This document shows positions 51,153 to 60,436 of a stretch of 64,000 bases of DNA, one piece after another. The stretch is from positions 1 through 64,000 of the forward strand of contig NZ_FNNV01000011.1 of assembly GCF_900106745.1 (NCBI RefSeq), given 5' to 3'. The notes beneath the pieces were generated by a model. That model was given only the letters and a program-made list of their open reading frames with translations. It was not told the origin of the DNA and made no database searches. The first letter of the stretch is position 1; every line of letters begins with the position of its first letter. A program made the translations under genes and the position numbers. Source of the DNA: Paenibacillus sp. CF384. GTDB taxonomy: Bacteria; Bacillota; Bacilli; Paenibacillales; Paenibacillaceae.

Positions 51153-51437
51153 ATGATAAATTGGGACGATGTCAAACACAGTTCGTCGATCCCAGATGCT
51201 GAACTCGAAGCTGTAGCTTTTACAGCACAACTTGTAGCAAAGATCGTACTCAGAAGAAAGCAACTGGGATGGACACAAGGACAATTGGCAGAAGCAGCTG
51301 GCTTGAAGCAATCTTTTGTTTCAAGAGTAGAAAGTGCGAAGACGATTCCGCGCATCGATACCATCCAGACTTTAGCCAAAGTTCTAGGAATGAAACTTGA
51401 TCTTGTCATGGATGAACAAGCAGCAACAATAGCTTAA
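51153..51437 (+). CDS. HigA-like XRE antitoxin
   Basis: A 94-residue protein whose second half is an XRE HTH: LVAKIVLRRKQLGWTQGQLAEAAGLKQSFVSRVESAKTIPRIDTIQTLAKVLG. The N-terminal part would bind the toxin. Toxin-first gene order and the 98-base gap fit HigBA. TGAGG lies 10 bases before ATG 51153. Likely represses the operators at 50726-50763. Confidence 0.88.
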   Translation: MINWDDVKHSSSIPDAELEAVAFTAQLVAKIVLRRKQLGWTQGQLAEAAGLKQSFVSRVESAKTIPRIDTIQTLAKVLGMKLDLVMDEQAATIA

Positions 51438-51598
51438 GACACTGGGCAGTTCGGGGGCCGTTTATGATTAACGGTCCTTGTTTTATTTATATGATGATTT
51501 TGGATAAGGGAATAAGGGCTAATCTTGCTTTTTTATTTCCCCCCCTTCATGTATAATGTCATGAGATTGTTTATTACGGAACAGGGGTGTCTTCATAC

Positions 51599-52699
51599 AT
51601 GGCTTTGAAAGCTGGAATCGTCGGTTTGCCGAACGTAGGTAAATCCACTTTATTTAATGCAATAACGCAAGCGGGCGCGGAATCCGCGAACTATCCGTTC
51701 TGTACGATTGACCCGAACGTAGGCGTCGTTGAAGTACCGGATGTGCGTCTTGATAAATTGACGGAGCTGGTTGTCCCGAACAAGACCGTTCCGACTGCTT
51801 TTGAATTCATCGATATTGCAGGTATTGTGAAAGGCGCGAGCAAGGGCGAAGGCCTCGGCAACAAGTTTCTTGCGCACATCCGCGAAGTTGATGCGATCGT
51901 ACACGTCGTGCGCTGCTTCCAAGATGACAACATCACGCATGTATCCGGTAAAGTCGATCCAATCGGCGATATCAACACGATCAACCTGGAGTTGATTTTG
52001 GCGGATATCGATTCCGTTGACCGCAAGATCGAGCGTTCCCGCAAAAACCTCAAAGGCGGCGACAAGAAGGTCGTGCAAGAGGTGGAAACGCTTGAGCGAA
52101 TTAAAGAAGCGTTGTACAACGATCAACCGGCGCGCAGCTTGGACCTCTCCGAGGATGAGAAGGCGCTTGTTCGCGATCTTCACCTGCTGACGATGAAACC
52201 GATCTTGTACGCAGCCAACGTGAGCGAAGGCGAAGCGGCAAACTCCGACGGCAACCAATACGTGGAATTGGTACGTGAATTCGCGAAAGCAGAAGGCGCG
52301 GAAGTAGTGCCGATCAGCGCGAAAGTAGAATCCGAAATCGCTGAGCTTGAAGGCGAAGACAAAGAAATGTTTCTAGAGGAGCTTGGCTTGACGGAATCCG
52401 GCCTTAACCGCCTGATCCGCGCAGCATACAAGCTGCTTGGACTGTACACTTACTTTACTGCGGGCGTGCAAGAAGTACGTGCATGGACGATTCGTAAAGG
52501 CATGAAGGCGCCGCAAGCGGCCGGCGTTATTCATACGGATTTTGAGCGCGGCTTTATCCGTGCTGAGGTTGTTTCCTATGAAGATCTGATGGCGGCAGGC
52601 TCCATGAATGCTGCGAAGGAAAAAGGACAGCTTCGCCTTGAGGGTAAAGAATACGTGGTGCAAGACGGCGACGTTATGCATTTCCGTTTCAACGTTTAG
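51599..52699 (+). CDS. ychF: Ribosome-binding ATPase YchF (OBG family)
   Basis: A 366-residue translation-associated P-loop protein. G1 is [15 protein letters not shown]3 is in [20 protein letters not shown], and the G4 variant NVSE (in [10 protein letters not shown]) replaces NKxD, explaining the ATP preference. The C-terminal TGS domain ([28 protein letters not shown]) is complete. ATG 51599 has AGGGGTG upstream; the frame from GTG 51587 is less likely. Length is as expected. Confidence 0.95.
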   Translation: MALKAGIVGLPNVGKSTLFNAITQAGAESANYPFCTIDPNVGVVEVPDVRLDKLTELVVPNKTVPTAFEFIDIAGIVKGASKGEGLGNKFLAHIREVDAIVHVVRCFQDDNITHVSGKVDPIGDINTINLELILADIDSVDRKIERSRKNLKGGDKKVVQEVETLERIKEALYNDQPARSLDLSEDEKALVRDLHLLTMKPILYAANVSEGEAANSDGNQYVELVREFAKAEGAEVVPISAKVESEIAELEGEDKEMFLEELGLTESGLNRLIRAAYKLLGLYTYFTAGVQEVRAWTIRKGMKAPQAAGVIHTDFERGFIRAEVVSYEDLMAAGSMNAAKEKGQLRLEGKEYVVQDGDVMHFRFNV

Positions 52700-52717
52700 C
52701 GTTTGAATGGTTGGTTT

Positions 52718-52745
52718 TGGGGCCCGAAATTCTCGGGTCCTTTTG
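52718..52745 (+). terminator. Terminator of ychF
   Basis: GGGCCCGA/TCTCGGGTCC stem followed by TTTT. Confidence 0.8.
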
Positions 52746-52874
52746 CTATGTCTTGCGGCTGTTGGACTAAAGTCGGCAAATTCTCCAAAATTGTCACGTT
52801 TATGGTTTGTAGTGCGTTATGTTATACTAAAGGAACAATCAATTGGATTTATTCTAAAGTAGAGGTGAATGACA

Positions 52875-53948
52875 GTGTTGGACCGTTTACAGGCACTCGC
52901 TGACCGGTATGAGAAATTGAGCGAGCTGTTGTGCGATCCGGATGTGGCTAGCGATCCGAAGAAGCTGCGCGACTACTCCAAGGAGCAGTCGGACTTGCAA
53001 GCTCCTTATGAGGCATATACGGAATATAAGCAAGTTTCCGAGCAGCTTGATGATGCAAAAGTAATGCAGAATGAGAAGCTTGATGATGAAATGCGTGAGA
53101 TGGTGAAGATGGAAGTCGATGAGCTGAGCGCGCGTCAGGCTGAGCTTGAAGAACATATTCATGTTCTCCTGCTGCCTAAAGACCCGAATGACGATAAGAA
53201 CGTTATCGTTGAGATTCGCGGCGCTGCCGGCGGCGACGAAGCGGCCTTGTTCGCATCGGATTTGTACCGCATGTATATGAAGTTTGCGGATACGCAGGGC
53301 TGGCGAGTAGAGCTTCTTGAATTCAGCGAGAGCGATCTTGGCGGCTTCAAAGAGGTTATCTTCATGGTAACGGGCAAAGGAGCCTACAGTAAGCTGAAAT
53401 TCGAGAGCGGCGCGCACCGCGTACAGCGGATTCCGGTAACGGAGTCCGGCGGCCGGATTCACACGTCGACTTCAACTGTTGCAGTTATGCCAGAGGTTGA
53501 AGAGGTCGAGATTGAAATCCTCGACAAAGATATTCGGGTCGATACGTTCTGCTCCAGCGGTGCAGGCGGTCAGTCCGTTAATACAACCAAATCAGCGGTT
53601 CGCGTGCTTCACGTTCCGACGGGCATCATGGCTCAATGTCAGGATGGTAAATCGCAGAACGAGAACAAAGCGAAGGCGCTTCAAGTTCTTCGTGCGCGGA
53701 TTTCGGATATCAAGCGCCAAGAAGAAGAAGCCAAGTATGCCGGCGAACGCAAAAGCAAAGTCGGTACAGGCGACCGCAGTGAGCGGATTCGCACGTACAA
53801 CTACCCGCAAAGCCGGGTAACCGATCACCGCATCGGCCTTACGCTGCACAAGCTCGATTCCGTATTGAACGGCGACATGGGTGAAATCATCAATGCGCTG
53901 ACATTGACGGCTCAGACGGAATTGATGGAGCGCGAGAATTTGGTTTAA
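52875..53948 (+). CDS. prfA: Peptide chain release factor 1
   Basis: A 357-residue RF1. The stop-codon recognition tripeptide PVT is in [20 protein letters not shown], and the GGQ motif in [18 protein letters not shown]. The C-terminal [16 protein letters not shown] is typical. GTG 52875 gives the standard N-terminus, with GAGGTG 7 bases upstream; ATG 52869 overlaps that site. First gene of the conserved prfA-prmC-spoIIR block, but separated from prmC by a terminator and a run of three GAGTGCGGAATA direct repeats (53949-54015). Confidence 0.96.
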   Translation: MLDRLQALADRYEKLSELLCDPDVASDPKKLRDYSKEQSDLQAPYEAYTEYKQVSEQLDDAKVMQNEKLDDEMREMVKMEVDELSARQAELEEHIHVLLLPKDPNDDKNVIVEIRGAAGGDEAALFASDLYRMYMKFADTQGWRVELLEFSESDLGGFKEVIFMVTGKGAYSKLKFESGAHRVQRIPVTESGGRIHTSTSTVAVMPEVEEVEIEILDKDIRVDTFCSSGAGGQSVNTTKSAVRVLHVPTGIMAQCQDGKSQNENKAKALQVLRARISDIKRQEEEAKYAGERKSKVGTGDRSERIRTYNYPQSRVTDHRIGLTLHKLDSVLNGDMGEIINALTLTAQTELMERENLV

Positions 53949-54040
53949 GAGTGCGGTAACAGTGCAAGGGATAGAGTGCGGAATAGAGTGCGGAATAGAG
54001 TGCGGAATAGAGCAATCTTAATGCAAATAATAGCTGGAAT

Positions 54041-54072
54041 AAACGGGAGCGGCCTAGGCTGCTCCCGTTTGT
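54041..54072 (+). terminator. Terminator between prfA and prmC
   Basis: AAACGGGAGC...GCTCCCGTTT stem, followed by GTGTAG; a modest T-run. Confidence 0.7.
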
Positions 54073-54239
54073 GTAGCTTGGAGATGTGGGACAGCGAAAG
54101 AATGATGCGAGTGGAGCTTGAAGAAACGAAGTAAGCAAACTTCGAGAAAAGCTTGAAGGGACGAAGTAAGCAAACTTCTAGAGAAGAAGCAAACTTGTGT
54201 AGAGTTCAGATAAATTTTGAGAATAAGGGAGTGCTTGTT

Positions 54240-55418
54240 GTGGTGGAAAATGGTCAAGCAGGAGGAGTTAGCGGAAGCGGGGTGCACCTTACAATTGGGG
54301 AAGTCTGCGTGCGTGCGACGAAGATGCTGGAAGCCCGTGGCGTCAGCGAACCTCGCAATAATGCGGAGCTGTTGCTGCTGCATGTGCTCGGAATAGAGCG
54401 GGCTGCGCTGATTCGCGATTGGCGAGACCCTTTTCCGCAGCAGCACGCGGCAGAATGGGAAGCGCTGCTTACCCGTAAGGCAGCCGGCGAGCCTGTGCAG
54501 TATTTGATCGGCGAGCAGTGGTTCTACGGCTTGCCGTATCTTGTCACGCCCGCGGTGCTCATCCCGCGCCCGGAGACGGAGCTGCTGGTTGAAGCCGTGC
54601 TGGAAGCGGCGGATAAGCTGTGGCCGGAGGCTGTGGGTGATGGCGTTGTGGGAAGTGAAGGAGTAGTGCAGAGCGGTAGTGCGCCTGTTAGCGAAGGCTC
54701 GGAAGTGAGTGGTGAGGCAGTAAGCGAAGGTAGGGAAGTGAGTGGTGAGGCAGTAAGCGAAGGTAGGGAAATGAGTGGAGCGGCAGAAAGCGAAGGCGTG
54801 GAAATGAGTGCAGCGGCAGTAAATGAAGGGGTAGCAGCGAGTAGGGCGAGTGTCTTCAAGGGGCCGACAGTGGTTGATGTCGGCACCGGCAGCGGCGCCA
54901 TTGGCGTGACGCTGGCAGCGCTGCGTCCGCAGTGGCGCGTATGCGCGTCCGATTTGTCGCCGGACGCGCTGGATGTCGCCCGCACGAATGCGGCTCGCCA
55001 CGGCGCAGCGGCGCGCATGACGTTCTTGCAGGGCGACCTGCTCGGGCCGTTCGCGCAGCCGCGGTCCGAGGAGCTCGCAGTCGATGTGCCCGGCAGCGTC
55101 GCCGGCCTGCGCATCGACGTGCTGGTCTCGAACCCGCCGTATATTCCGGCGGGTGACATTGCCGGCTTGCAGCCGGAAGTGCGCGATCATGAGCCGCGTC
55201 TTGCCCTCGATGGCGGGGATGACGGCCTGACGCCTTATCGGCGCATGGCGGAGCAGCTGCTGCAGCTGTCTTCGATGCCACGAATCGTCGGCTTCGAGCT
55301 CGGCATGGGCCAAGCCGAAGCTGTCGCCGACTTGCTCCGCGGCATTGGCGCATGGCGCGAGGTGCGCATCATCGACGACTATGCGGGCATTGGCCGGCAT
55401 GTGCTGGCTGTGGAATAG
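54240..55418 (+). CDS. prmC: Release factor glutamine methyltransferase, with low-complexity insert
   Basis: A 392-residue PrmC that methylates the GGQ glutamine of RF1/RF2. N-terminal helical domain: MLEARGVSEPRNNAELLLLHVLGIERAAL, then GEPVQYLIGEQWFYGLPYLVTPAVLIPRPETELLVE. SAM motif VDVGTGSGAIGVTLAAL, and catalytic NPPY in VSNPPYIPAGDIAGL. Between the PRPETE region and the SAM motif lies an insert of about 70 residues of Ser/Glu/Gly/Ala repeats (SEGREVSGEAV and variants), so the protein is about 100 residues longer than usual. GTG 54240 has AAGGGAG 8 bases upstream; GTG 54243 and 54231 are alternatives. Confidence 0.92.
   Translation: MVENGQAGGVSGSGVHLTIGEVCVRATKMLEARGVSEPRNNAELLLLHVLGIERAALIRDWRDPFPQQHAAEWEALLTRKAAGEPVQYLIGEQWFYGLPYLVTPAVLIPRPETELLVEAVLEAADKLWPEAVGDGVVGSEGVVQSGSAPVSEGSEVSGEAVSEGREVSGEAVSEGREMSGAAESEGVEMSAAAVNEGVAASRASVFKGPTVVDVGTGSGAIGVTLAALRPQWRVCASDLSPDALDVARTNAARHGAAARMTFLQGDLLGPFAQPRSEELAVDVPGSVAGLRIDVLVSNPPYIPAGDIAGLQPEVRDHEPRLALDGGDDGLTPYRRMAEQLLQLSSMPRIVGFELGMGQAEAVADLLRGIGAWREVRIIDDYAGIGRHVLAVE
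54664..54850 (+). repeat. In-frame degenerate direct repeats inside prmC
   Basis: Units of about 33 bp (GTGAGTGGTGAGGCAGTAAG, followed by CGAAGGTAGGGAA) repeat about four times with decay. The length is a multiple of three, so the frame is kept. They encode the Ser/Glu/Gly insert. Confidence 0.8.
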
Positions 55419-55451
55419 CATTTTGTCGGCGAACCACGCTCACAGCGGGAG

Positions 55452-55642
55452 CTGAGAGTGAGAAAATGGAACTCTCAGCAGAGAGTAACATGATAATGAA
55501 TCTGAGAGATCCCAAATTGAACTCTCAGCATGACGATCAACGGAATGCAGCCTAAAGTGTGAGCTGAGAGTACGGAAATCCAACACTCAGCAGTGAAATA
55601 GCGTTGCAAAACGGCCTGAGAGTTTCGAATACGAACTCTCAG
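55452..55642. repeat. Family-B palindrome array after prmC
   Basis: 27-bp CTGAGAGT...ACTCTCAG palindromes start at 55452, 55502, 55564 and 55616 (steps 50, 62, 52). The last one is followed by GTTTTTG and could also terminate prmC transcription. Confidence 0.85.
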
Positions 55643-55765
55643 GTTTTTGTTGTTCGATTTGAAGTTTAGAACAGTGGATACAGAAGAGATGTAGCCCGCA
55701 CAACACATCAGCAATGAGCAGATATGCCGCCAACCCAAACCAAACTAGCTAGTTTCACCCCACTT

Positions 55766-56321
55766 AACAGGCTTTCCGCTTACATTTGTGCAATCCCACC
55801 CAAAGTGGCACCGAATCGCCGAAAATCCCCGCAGTAAGAGGATATATCTCTAAACATGAGCAAACTAGTCAGTTTCAACCCGCTTAAGCGGCTATTCCGC
55901 TTACAGTTGAGCGATCCCACCCAAAGTGGCACCGAATCGCCGAAAATCCCCGCAGTAAGAGGATATATCTCTAAACATGAGCAAACTAGCTAGTTTTAAC
56001 CCATTTAAGAGGCTATTCCGCTTACAGTTGTGCAATCCCACCAAAAGTGGCACCGAATCACCGAATATCCCCGCTGTAAGAGGATATATCTCTAAACATG
56101 AGTAAACTAGCTAGTTTTAACCCACTTAAGAGGCTATTCCGCTTACAGTTGTGCAATCCCACCAAAAGTGGCCCCGAATCGCCGAAAATCCCCGCAGTAA
56201 GAGGATATACCTCTAAACATGAGCAAACTAGCTAGTTTCAACTCACTTAAAAGACTATTCCGCTTACAGTTGTGCAATCCCACCAAAAGTGGCACCGAAT
56301 CGCCGAATTTCCTATTCCGCT
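55766..56321. repeat. Family-C tandem palindrome array, 121-bp period
   Basis: 15-bp imperfect palindromes alternate between AGMGGCTATTCCGCT-like and AGAGGATATATCTCT-like forms. They start at 55766, 55837, 55887, 55958, 56008, 56079, 56129, 56200 and 56250, with strictly alternating steps of 71 and 50 bp. A last partial copy is at 56307. The 121-bp unit is well conserved through five copies. No convincing gene; the region spans most of the prmC-spoIIR gap. Confidence 0.9.
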
Positions 56322-56575
56322 TAGAGTTGAGCGACCCCAAAAGCGTGTTTTCTAATCGCCAACATGTCCGCCTATAGCCGATTTTACGCACTCGAAGCTA
56401 CCCACACTAACATATATGAGCGAAGTTGCTTAAGGGGCTGTTTCTCTTGTACTCTACGAAACTTTTTAAGAGGATTGATAGGTTTAGAGAGCCGCCGCGA
56501 GGGACATAATGGGGATATGATCGTTCCGGAACGCAAGCCGATGCACCGACGGGTGCCACAAAGGAGCTTGTCGTT

Positions 56576-57307
56576 ATGATTCGCACTTATTCCCGTTTTC
56601 CTTATCGTCCGATTTATGGGTATGTCCTTCTTATTGCCGCAGTATTGCTTATGAGCTGGGAAAGTCAACGTGCCGATGCGGCGATTGCCGGCGGCGGTAT
56701 TCCGTCCGAATCGATTCGTCTGCGCATTCTGGCGAATTCGGATAACGCGTCCGATCAAGCGGTAAAACGCGAGGTTCGTGATGCCATCGTTGAAGAAATG
56801 AACAATTGGGTGGCTGGACCGCAAACAATCGAGGAAGCGCGTGCCACCATCCGCAATCATATGAGCGATATCGAAGGCATTATTGCTGCCAAACTCAGCT
56901 CGCGCGGTTTTCACTATGGATTCCAAGCGGAACTCGGCCAAGTGCCGTTTCCAACTAAAATATATGGCACGCAAGTGTACCCTGCCGGTAATTACGAGGC
57001 TCTTCGCATCACCCTTGGCGCAGGTGCAGGACAAAACTGGTGGTGCGTACTGTTCCCTCCGCTCTGTTTCGTGGATGCGGTAAGCGGGGAAGCGTCAACT
57101 CCTGCGGTAGCTGCAACGGCAACTGTAAGTGCTGCAAAAGCAGACAACGATGCCCAAGTAACTTCAGCCGCGGCAGATGCTCCTGCCAAAGATAAAGGTT
57201 CCGATCAAGACGCTCAAGCAGGTGAAGCGAAGCAGCCGGAAGTGAAGTTTTTTCTGTGGGAAATCATCAAGTCGATCTTGAGCTTCTTTCGCAGCCTCTT
57301 TAGCTAA
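56576..57307 (+). CDS. spoIIR: Stage II sporulation protein R
   Basis: A 243-residue secreted signalling protein that triggers SpoIIGA to process pro-sigma-E. Signal segment about 14-37 (VLLIAAVLLMSWESQRADA). Conserved body: ESIRLRILANSDNASDQAVKREVRDAI, LGQVPFPTKIYGTQVYPAGNYEALRITLGAGAGQNWWCVLFPPLCFVD. An Ala/Asp-rich linker and the usual hydrophobic end EVKFFLWEIIKSILSFFRSLF follow. GGAGC lies before the ATG. Expected to be under sigma-F control in the forespore; I could not define that promoter. Its presence shows a spore former. Confidence 0.95.
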   Translation: MIRTYSRFPYRPIYGYVLLIAAVLLMSWESQRADAAIAGGGIPSESIRLRILANSDNASDQAVKREVRDAIVEEMNNWVAGPQTIEEARATIRNHMSDIEGIIAAKLSSRGFHYGFQAELGQVPFPTKIYGTQVYPAGNYEALRITLGAGAGQNWWCVLFPPLCFVDAVSGEASTPAVAATATVSAAKADNDAQVTSAAADAPAKDKGSDQDAQAGEAKQPEVKFFLWEIIKSILSFFRSLFS

Positions 57308-57316
57308 CAATTAATT

Positions 57317-57352
57317 AAGCTCAGTCGCGCGCCTTGCGATTGGGCTTTTCTT
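57317..57352 (+). terminator. Terminator of spoIIR
   Basis: AAGCtCAgTCGC pairs with GCGAtTGgGCTT, then TTTCTTG. Confidence 0.75.
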
Positions 57353-57394
57353 GTAGGGGAGATGGCTGTTTGGATGGCGCTTGGCGGCGTATGG

Positions 57395-57400
57395 TATAAT
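57395..57400 (+). promoter_or_regulatory. -10 box of ywlC
   Basis: TATAAT. Because transcription would start near 57407, the in-frame ATGs at 57381-57402 cannot be the start of ywlC, which points to TTG 57435. Confidence 0.6.
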
Positions 57401-57434
57401 GGGGCAAAACAAAGCAGAAGCTGGGGATACGACA

Positions 57435-58565
57435 TTGACCATCCATCTACGAAAAACATTACTGTGGGAAGTGGACAGCCACCAACCGCGCGACGGTGAA
57501 CTTAACGAGGCTGCAGCTTTGCTGCGAGAAGGCGGGACCGTTGCTTTTCCAACTGAAACGGTCTACGGGCTAGGTGCGGATGCGAGGAGTACAGCGGCGG
57601 TTGAACGGATTTTTGAGGCAAAAGGGCGCCCCTCCGACAATCCGTTAATCGTTCACATCTCGGATCGCAAGCAGCTGGAGGAGCTGACACTCCCGCTAGC
57701 AGGAGAATCGCCTGTGCTCGCTGAGCGGCTCATGGATCGTTTCTGGCCGGGGCCGCTGACGATTGTGCTGCCGGTGAAGCCCGGTGCTGTTTCGCCACGG
57801 GTTACGGCGGGACTTGCTACCGTTGCGGTGCGGATGCCTGCACACCCTGTGGCGCTGCAGCTTATTGCTGCGTCGGGCTGTCCGCTGGCGGCACCAAGCG
57901 CGAATCGCTCCGGCCGTCCGAGCCCGACACTTGCCTCCCATGTGCGAGATGATCTGAGCGGCCTGATCGACGGCATTGTCGACGGCGGCGCTGCAGGGGT
58001 AGGCCTTGAATCGACCGTCGTCGAGGTTGACGGCGATCTTGTGCGGATTTTGCGCCCTGGCGGCGTGACGGCCGAAGCGCTGCGCGAGGTTGCTGCGCGG
58101 GTTGACTTCGACGCTGTTGCCGCGCCTGGCGCCGACATGGAGGCCGTCGCTGCTGTGCCATCAGCGACGGAAGCTCGCGCTGCGGAAGCGCAGGCGCCGC
58201 GCTCGCCCGGCATGAAATATGCGCATTACGCCCCGCAGGGGCTGATGCACTTGGTCAAAGGCGACGCTGACGCCGTCTCCGCCTATATTGAGGCGGAGGC
58301 CAGCGCAGCGAAAGCGCGCGGCGAGCGCACAGGCGTGCTCGCCTTCGCCGAGCATGCTGCTCGGTACGACGCCGACTGCGTGCTCGTCGTCGGCAGCCTG
58401 GCGCAGCTGGAAACCGCTGCGCACGGCCTCTACAATGCGCTGCGCGAGTTCGACAATCGCGGCGTGCAGCGCATTTGGGCCGAGACCTGCTCGGAGCAGG
58501 GGATCGGCCATGCGCTCATGAACCGCTTATCCAAAGCGGCCGGCCACGCGGTGGTCCACGTCTAG
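57435..58565 (+). CDS. ywlC: L-threonylcarbamoyladenylate synthase (Sua5/YwlC)
   Basis: A 376-residue Sua5-type enzyme in the t6A tRNA modification pathway. The YrdC domain (about 25-230) shows GGTVAFPTETVYGLGADA, KGRPSDNPLIVHI, ERFWPGPLTIVL-like and CPLAAPSANRSGRPSPT. The C-terminal Sua5 domain (about 260-376) begins SPGMKYAHYAP. The start TTG 57435 follows GCTGGGGA and is supported by the -10 box at 57395. The linker and 3' half are very GC-rich. Same neighbourhood as in B. subtilis. Confidence 0.92.
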   Translation: MTIHLRKTLLWEVDSHQPRDGELNEAAALLREGGTVAFPTETVYGLGADARSTAAVERIFEAKGRPSDNPLIVHISDRKQLEELTLPLAGESPVLAERLMDRFWPGPLTIVLPVKPGAVSPRVTAGLATVAVRMPAHPVALQLIAASGCPLAAPSANRSGRPSPTLASHVRDDLSGLIDGIVDGGAAGVGLESTVVEVDGDLVRILRPGGVTAEALREVAARVDFDAVAAPGADMEAVAAVPSATEARAAEAQAPRSPGMKYAHYAPQGLMHLVKGDADAVSAYIEAEASAAKARGERTGVLAFAEHAARYDADCVLVVGSLAQLETAAHGLYNALREFDNRGVQRIWAETCSEQGIGHALMNRLSKAAGHAVVHV

Positions 58566-58747
58566 CGCCGGCGATTGCCGCGCGCCGCACCAAGCGCGCG
58601 CTAGTTACGCAGCTGCTCTTGCCGCTAGCTGCGCAGCTGCTCTCACCACGCTGCGCCTAGCGATTCCGCGCGGCCAAGCGCCGCCGGCCCTTACTCGCCC
58701 CACCGGCCCTTTCGCATCTCAAGCCCCTCCCAGGTCATCTTTCCAAT

Positions 58748-58784
58748 CTTGTCCGCATATGCTTGTGGAGAGGTTGCGGACAAG
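58748..58784 (+). promoter_or_regulatory. Hairpin abutting the mntP ribosome binding site
   Basis: CTTGTCCGC (58748-58756) pairs perfectly with GCGGACAAG (58776-58784). The AAGGAGAGG ribosome site begins at 58782, so the 3' arm overlaps its first bases. It is not a recognisable yybP-ykoY riboswitch. Confidence 0.45.
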
Positions 58785-58795
58785 GAGAGGATGAA

Positions 58796-59356
58796 ATGGT
58801 GGAGGCGGGCATGCATGCCGGACAATTGCTGACGCTGCTGATTATTGCTGTGGCACTGGGGATGGATGCTTTTTCGCTGGGTGTCGGCATTGGGCTCAAA
58901 GGCATTCGGCTGATGGATATAGCAAAGCTTAGCGCGATCATTGCGCTTTTTCACATGATCATGCCGCTCATGGGCATTTTCACGGGTAAATATGTCAGTA
59001 CGCTGCTGGGCGGCGTTGCGACGACTGCGGCAGGTGCGCTGCTGCTGCTGCTCGGCGGCCATATGATTTACAGCTCGCTGCGCGGCGACGCCGTAGAGTC
59101 GATCGACTATCGCAGCTCATGGGGGATGCTGTTGTTCGCGTTAGGCGTGAGCGTGGATTCCTTTTCCGTCGGCATCTCTCTTGGCATGTTCGATACGGAC
59201 ATGCTGCTGACCGTGCTGCTGTTCGGCGTTGCCGGAGGGATGATGTCCGTATTCGGGCTGCTGCTCGGTCGCAAGGTGGGGACAAGTCTCGGCGGGTACG
59301 GGGAAGCGTGCGGCGGCGTCATCTTATTTACATTCGGCTTGCTGTTCCTGTTCTGA
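58796..59356 (+). CDS. mntP: Manganese efflux pump MntP
   Basis: A 186-residue membrane protein with six helices in two related halves. Paired Asp motifs ALGMDAFSLGVGIGLKG and ALGVSVDSFSVGISLG are the conserved metal-path residues of MntP. AAGGAGAGG lies 5 bases before ATG 58796; ATG 58811 is an alternative. Position between ywlC and ywlE matches B. subtilis ywlD. The upstream 230 bases are very GC-rich and contain the hairpin at 58748-58784 but no gene. Confidence 0.93.
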   Translation: MVEAGMHAGQLLTLLIIAVALGMDAFSLGVGIGLKGIRLMDIAKLSAIIALFHMIMPLMGIFTGKYVSTLLGGVATTAAGALLLLLGGHMIYSSLRGDAVESIDYRSSWGMLLFALGVSVDSFSVGISLGMFDTDMLLTVLLFGVAGGMMSVFGLLLGRKVGTSLGGYGEACGGVILFTFGLLFLF

Positions 59357-59370
59357 CCTTCCGGCATACG

Positions 59371-59561
59371 CACGCTAACGAAGCGTAGAGGTGTTATTTC
59401 ACCCAAATAACTTGATATGAAATTCTAACGAATCCCACAGGGCTTATTTGGTGGCAAAACACCGCTTTTTGCCCAAATCCCCTACAATAGCGTCTCTACG
59501 ATTCGTTAGAATTTTTAAATCGCTCATTTCACTCGAATAAGGCTCCTACGATTCGTTAGCG
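59371..59561. repeat. Family-D inverted repeat element (50/79/50 bp spacing)
   Basis: Two forward CTAACGAA units (59375, 59425) face two reverse TTCGTTAG units (CGTTAG at 59504, 59554). Steps are 50, 79 and 50, and units are about 26 bp long with AATAAG/CTTATT edges. The element at 63149-63339 has identical spacing. Confidence 0.9.
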
Positions 59562-59644
59562 CGAAGCGCAAGGGGCATCATTTTATTAACCAATTCTCTA
59601 ATTCACCATATCCCATTACCTGGACAAAAGGAGTGAAATCAATC

Positions 59645-60220
59645 GTGAAACGGATTCTATTCGTGTGCACGGGCAATACTTGCCGTTCACCAATGGCTGA
59701 AGCGCTGCTTCGGGCGATGTCCCAGCAAAGGGGCATGCAGCTCGATATTCGTTCCGCAGGCGTGTCCACGATCGATGGACTGCCTGTTTCCAATCATGCA
59801 CGGACAGCGCTGTCCAAACGTGATATCGCGCACAACGGTACCTCCAAAGCGCTCGAAGGCGGCTCGATTGCGTGGGCTGATCTTATTTTGACGATGACCG
59901 CGAGCCATAAGAGGCAGCTGCTGCAGCATTTTCCGGCTGCGGTGGACAAGACGCATACGCTGCTCGAGTTCGTGAACACGGATCCCAAAGTACTCTCGGA
60001 CATCGCCGAGCTCGAAGAACTGTATTCGACCTGGCAGATCAAGCAAGCGCTGGGCCAGCCGCTGACTCCGCAAGAGCGGTCCAAGCTCCTCGAGCTGGAG
60101 CGGCAAATTCCCAGCTTCGACGTGGAAGATCCTTTCGGCGGATCGCTGGCGATGTATGAGCAGAGCGCGACCCAGATCGAAGCGGCGCTCAACCGTCTCC
60201 TTGACCGACTGAAGGGATAA
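59645..60220 (+). CDS. ywlE: Protein arginine phosphatase YwlE
   Basis: A 191-residue low-molecular-weight phosphatase. The P-loop VCTGNTCRSPMAEALL has the Thr that selects phosphoarginine in YwlE. The general-acid region is VEDPFGG near the C-terminus. It counteracts the McsB arginine kinase in protein quality control. GTG 59645 has AAGGAGTG 9 bases upstream; GTG 59633 is in frame but sits on that site. About 35 residues longer than the B. subtilis protein, mainly in the region EELYSTWQIKQALGQPLTPQE. Confidence 0.93.
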   Translation: MKRILFVCTGNTCRSPMAEALLRAMSQQRGMQLDIRSAGVSTIDGLPVSNHARTALSKRDIAHNGTSKALEGGSIAWADLILTMTASHKRQLLQHFPAAVDKTHTLLEFVNTDPKVLSDIAELEELYSTWQIKQALGQPLTPQERSKLLELERQIPSFDVEDPFGGSLAMYEQSATQIEAALNRLLDRLKG

Positions 60221-60315
60221 GGTTTATCATTTCCTGCAGGATTTCCTGTCCTTTTCGTTGCTCTTCAAAGACTCGCTGCCAAAGGATGGCAGATGCCGTT
60301 TCTTGCTGGCAACGA

Positions 60316-60344
60316 TTGATTTTGGGGCGGCAATCCGTTATGAT
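60316..60344 (+). promoter_or_regulatory. Promoter of the rpiB-ywlG-glyA operon
   Basis: -35 TTGATT (60316-60321), 17-bp spacer, -10 TATGAT (60339-60344). Confidence 0.75.
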
Positions 60345-60364
60345 AAAAGCAACTAAAGACGGTT

Positions 60365-60436
60365 TCCGATGTAACTGGCGACGAAAGTGGGTTAAACCAC
60401 GGTGGAGCATCGGATCATACGGCCGGTCGCCTGGGC
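60365..60436 (+). promoter_or_regulatory. ZTP (pfl) riboswitch
   Basis: P1 CCGATG/CATCGG (60366-60371 with 60408-60413) encloses the conserved AACTGGCG and a GTGG-loop-CCAC hairpin followed by GGTGGAGC. A short linker leads to the hallmark CGCCTGGGCA (60428-60437). This is the consensus layout of the ZMP/ZTP-sensing aptamer that controls one-carbon genes such as glyA. A terminator follows at once. Confidence 0.88.

Noticed and set aside
54054..55421. 455-codon minus-strand frame opposite prmC
   Set aside because: Antisense shadow of a gene with SAM and NPPY motifs; low-complexity His/Arg/Thr content.
56384..57034. 216-codon minus-strand frame opposite spoIIR
   Set aside because: Antisense to the conserved SpoIIR body, without a ribosome site.
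58566..58795. yybP-ykoY manganese riboswitch ahead of mntP
   Set aside because: The conserved internal-loop sequences are missing; only a simple hairpin is seen.
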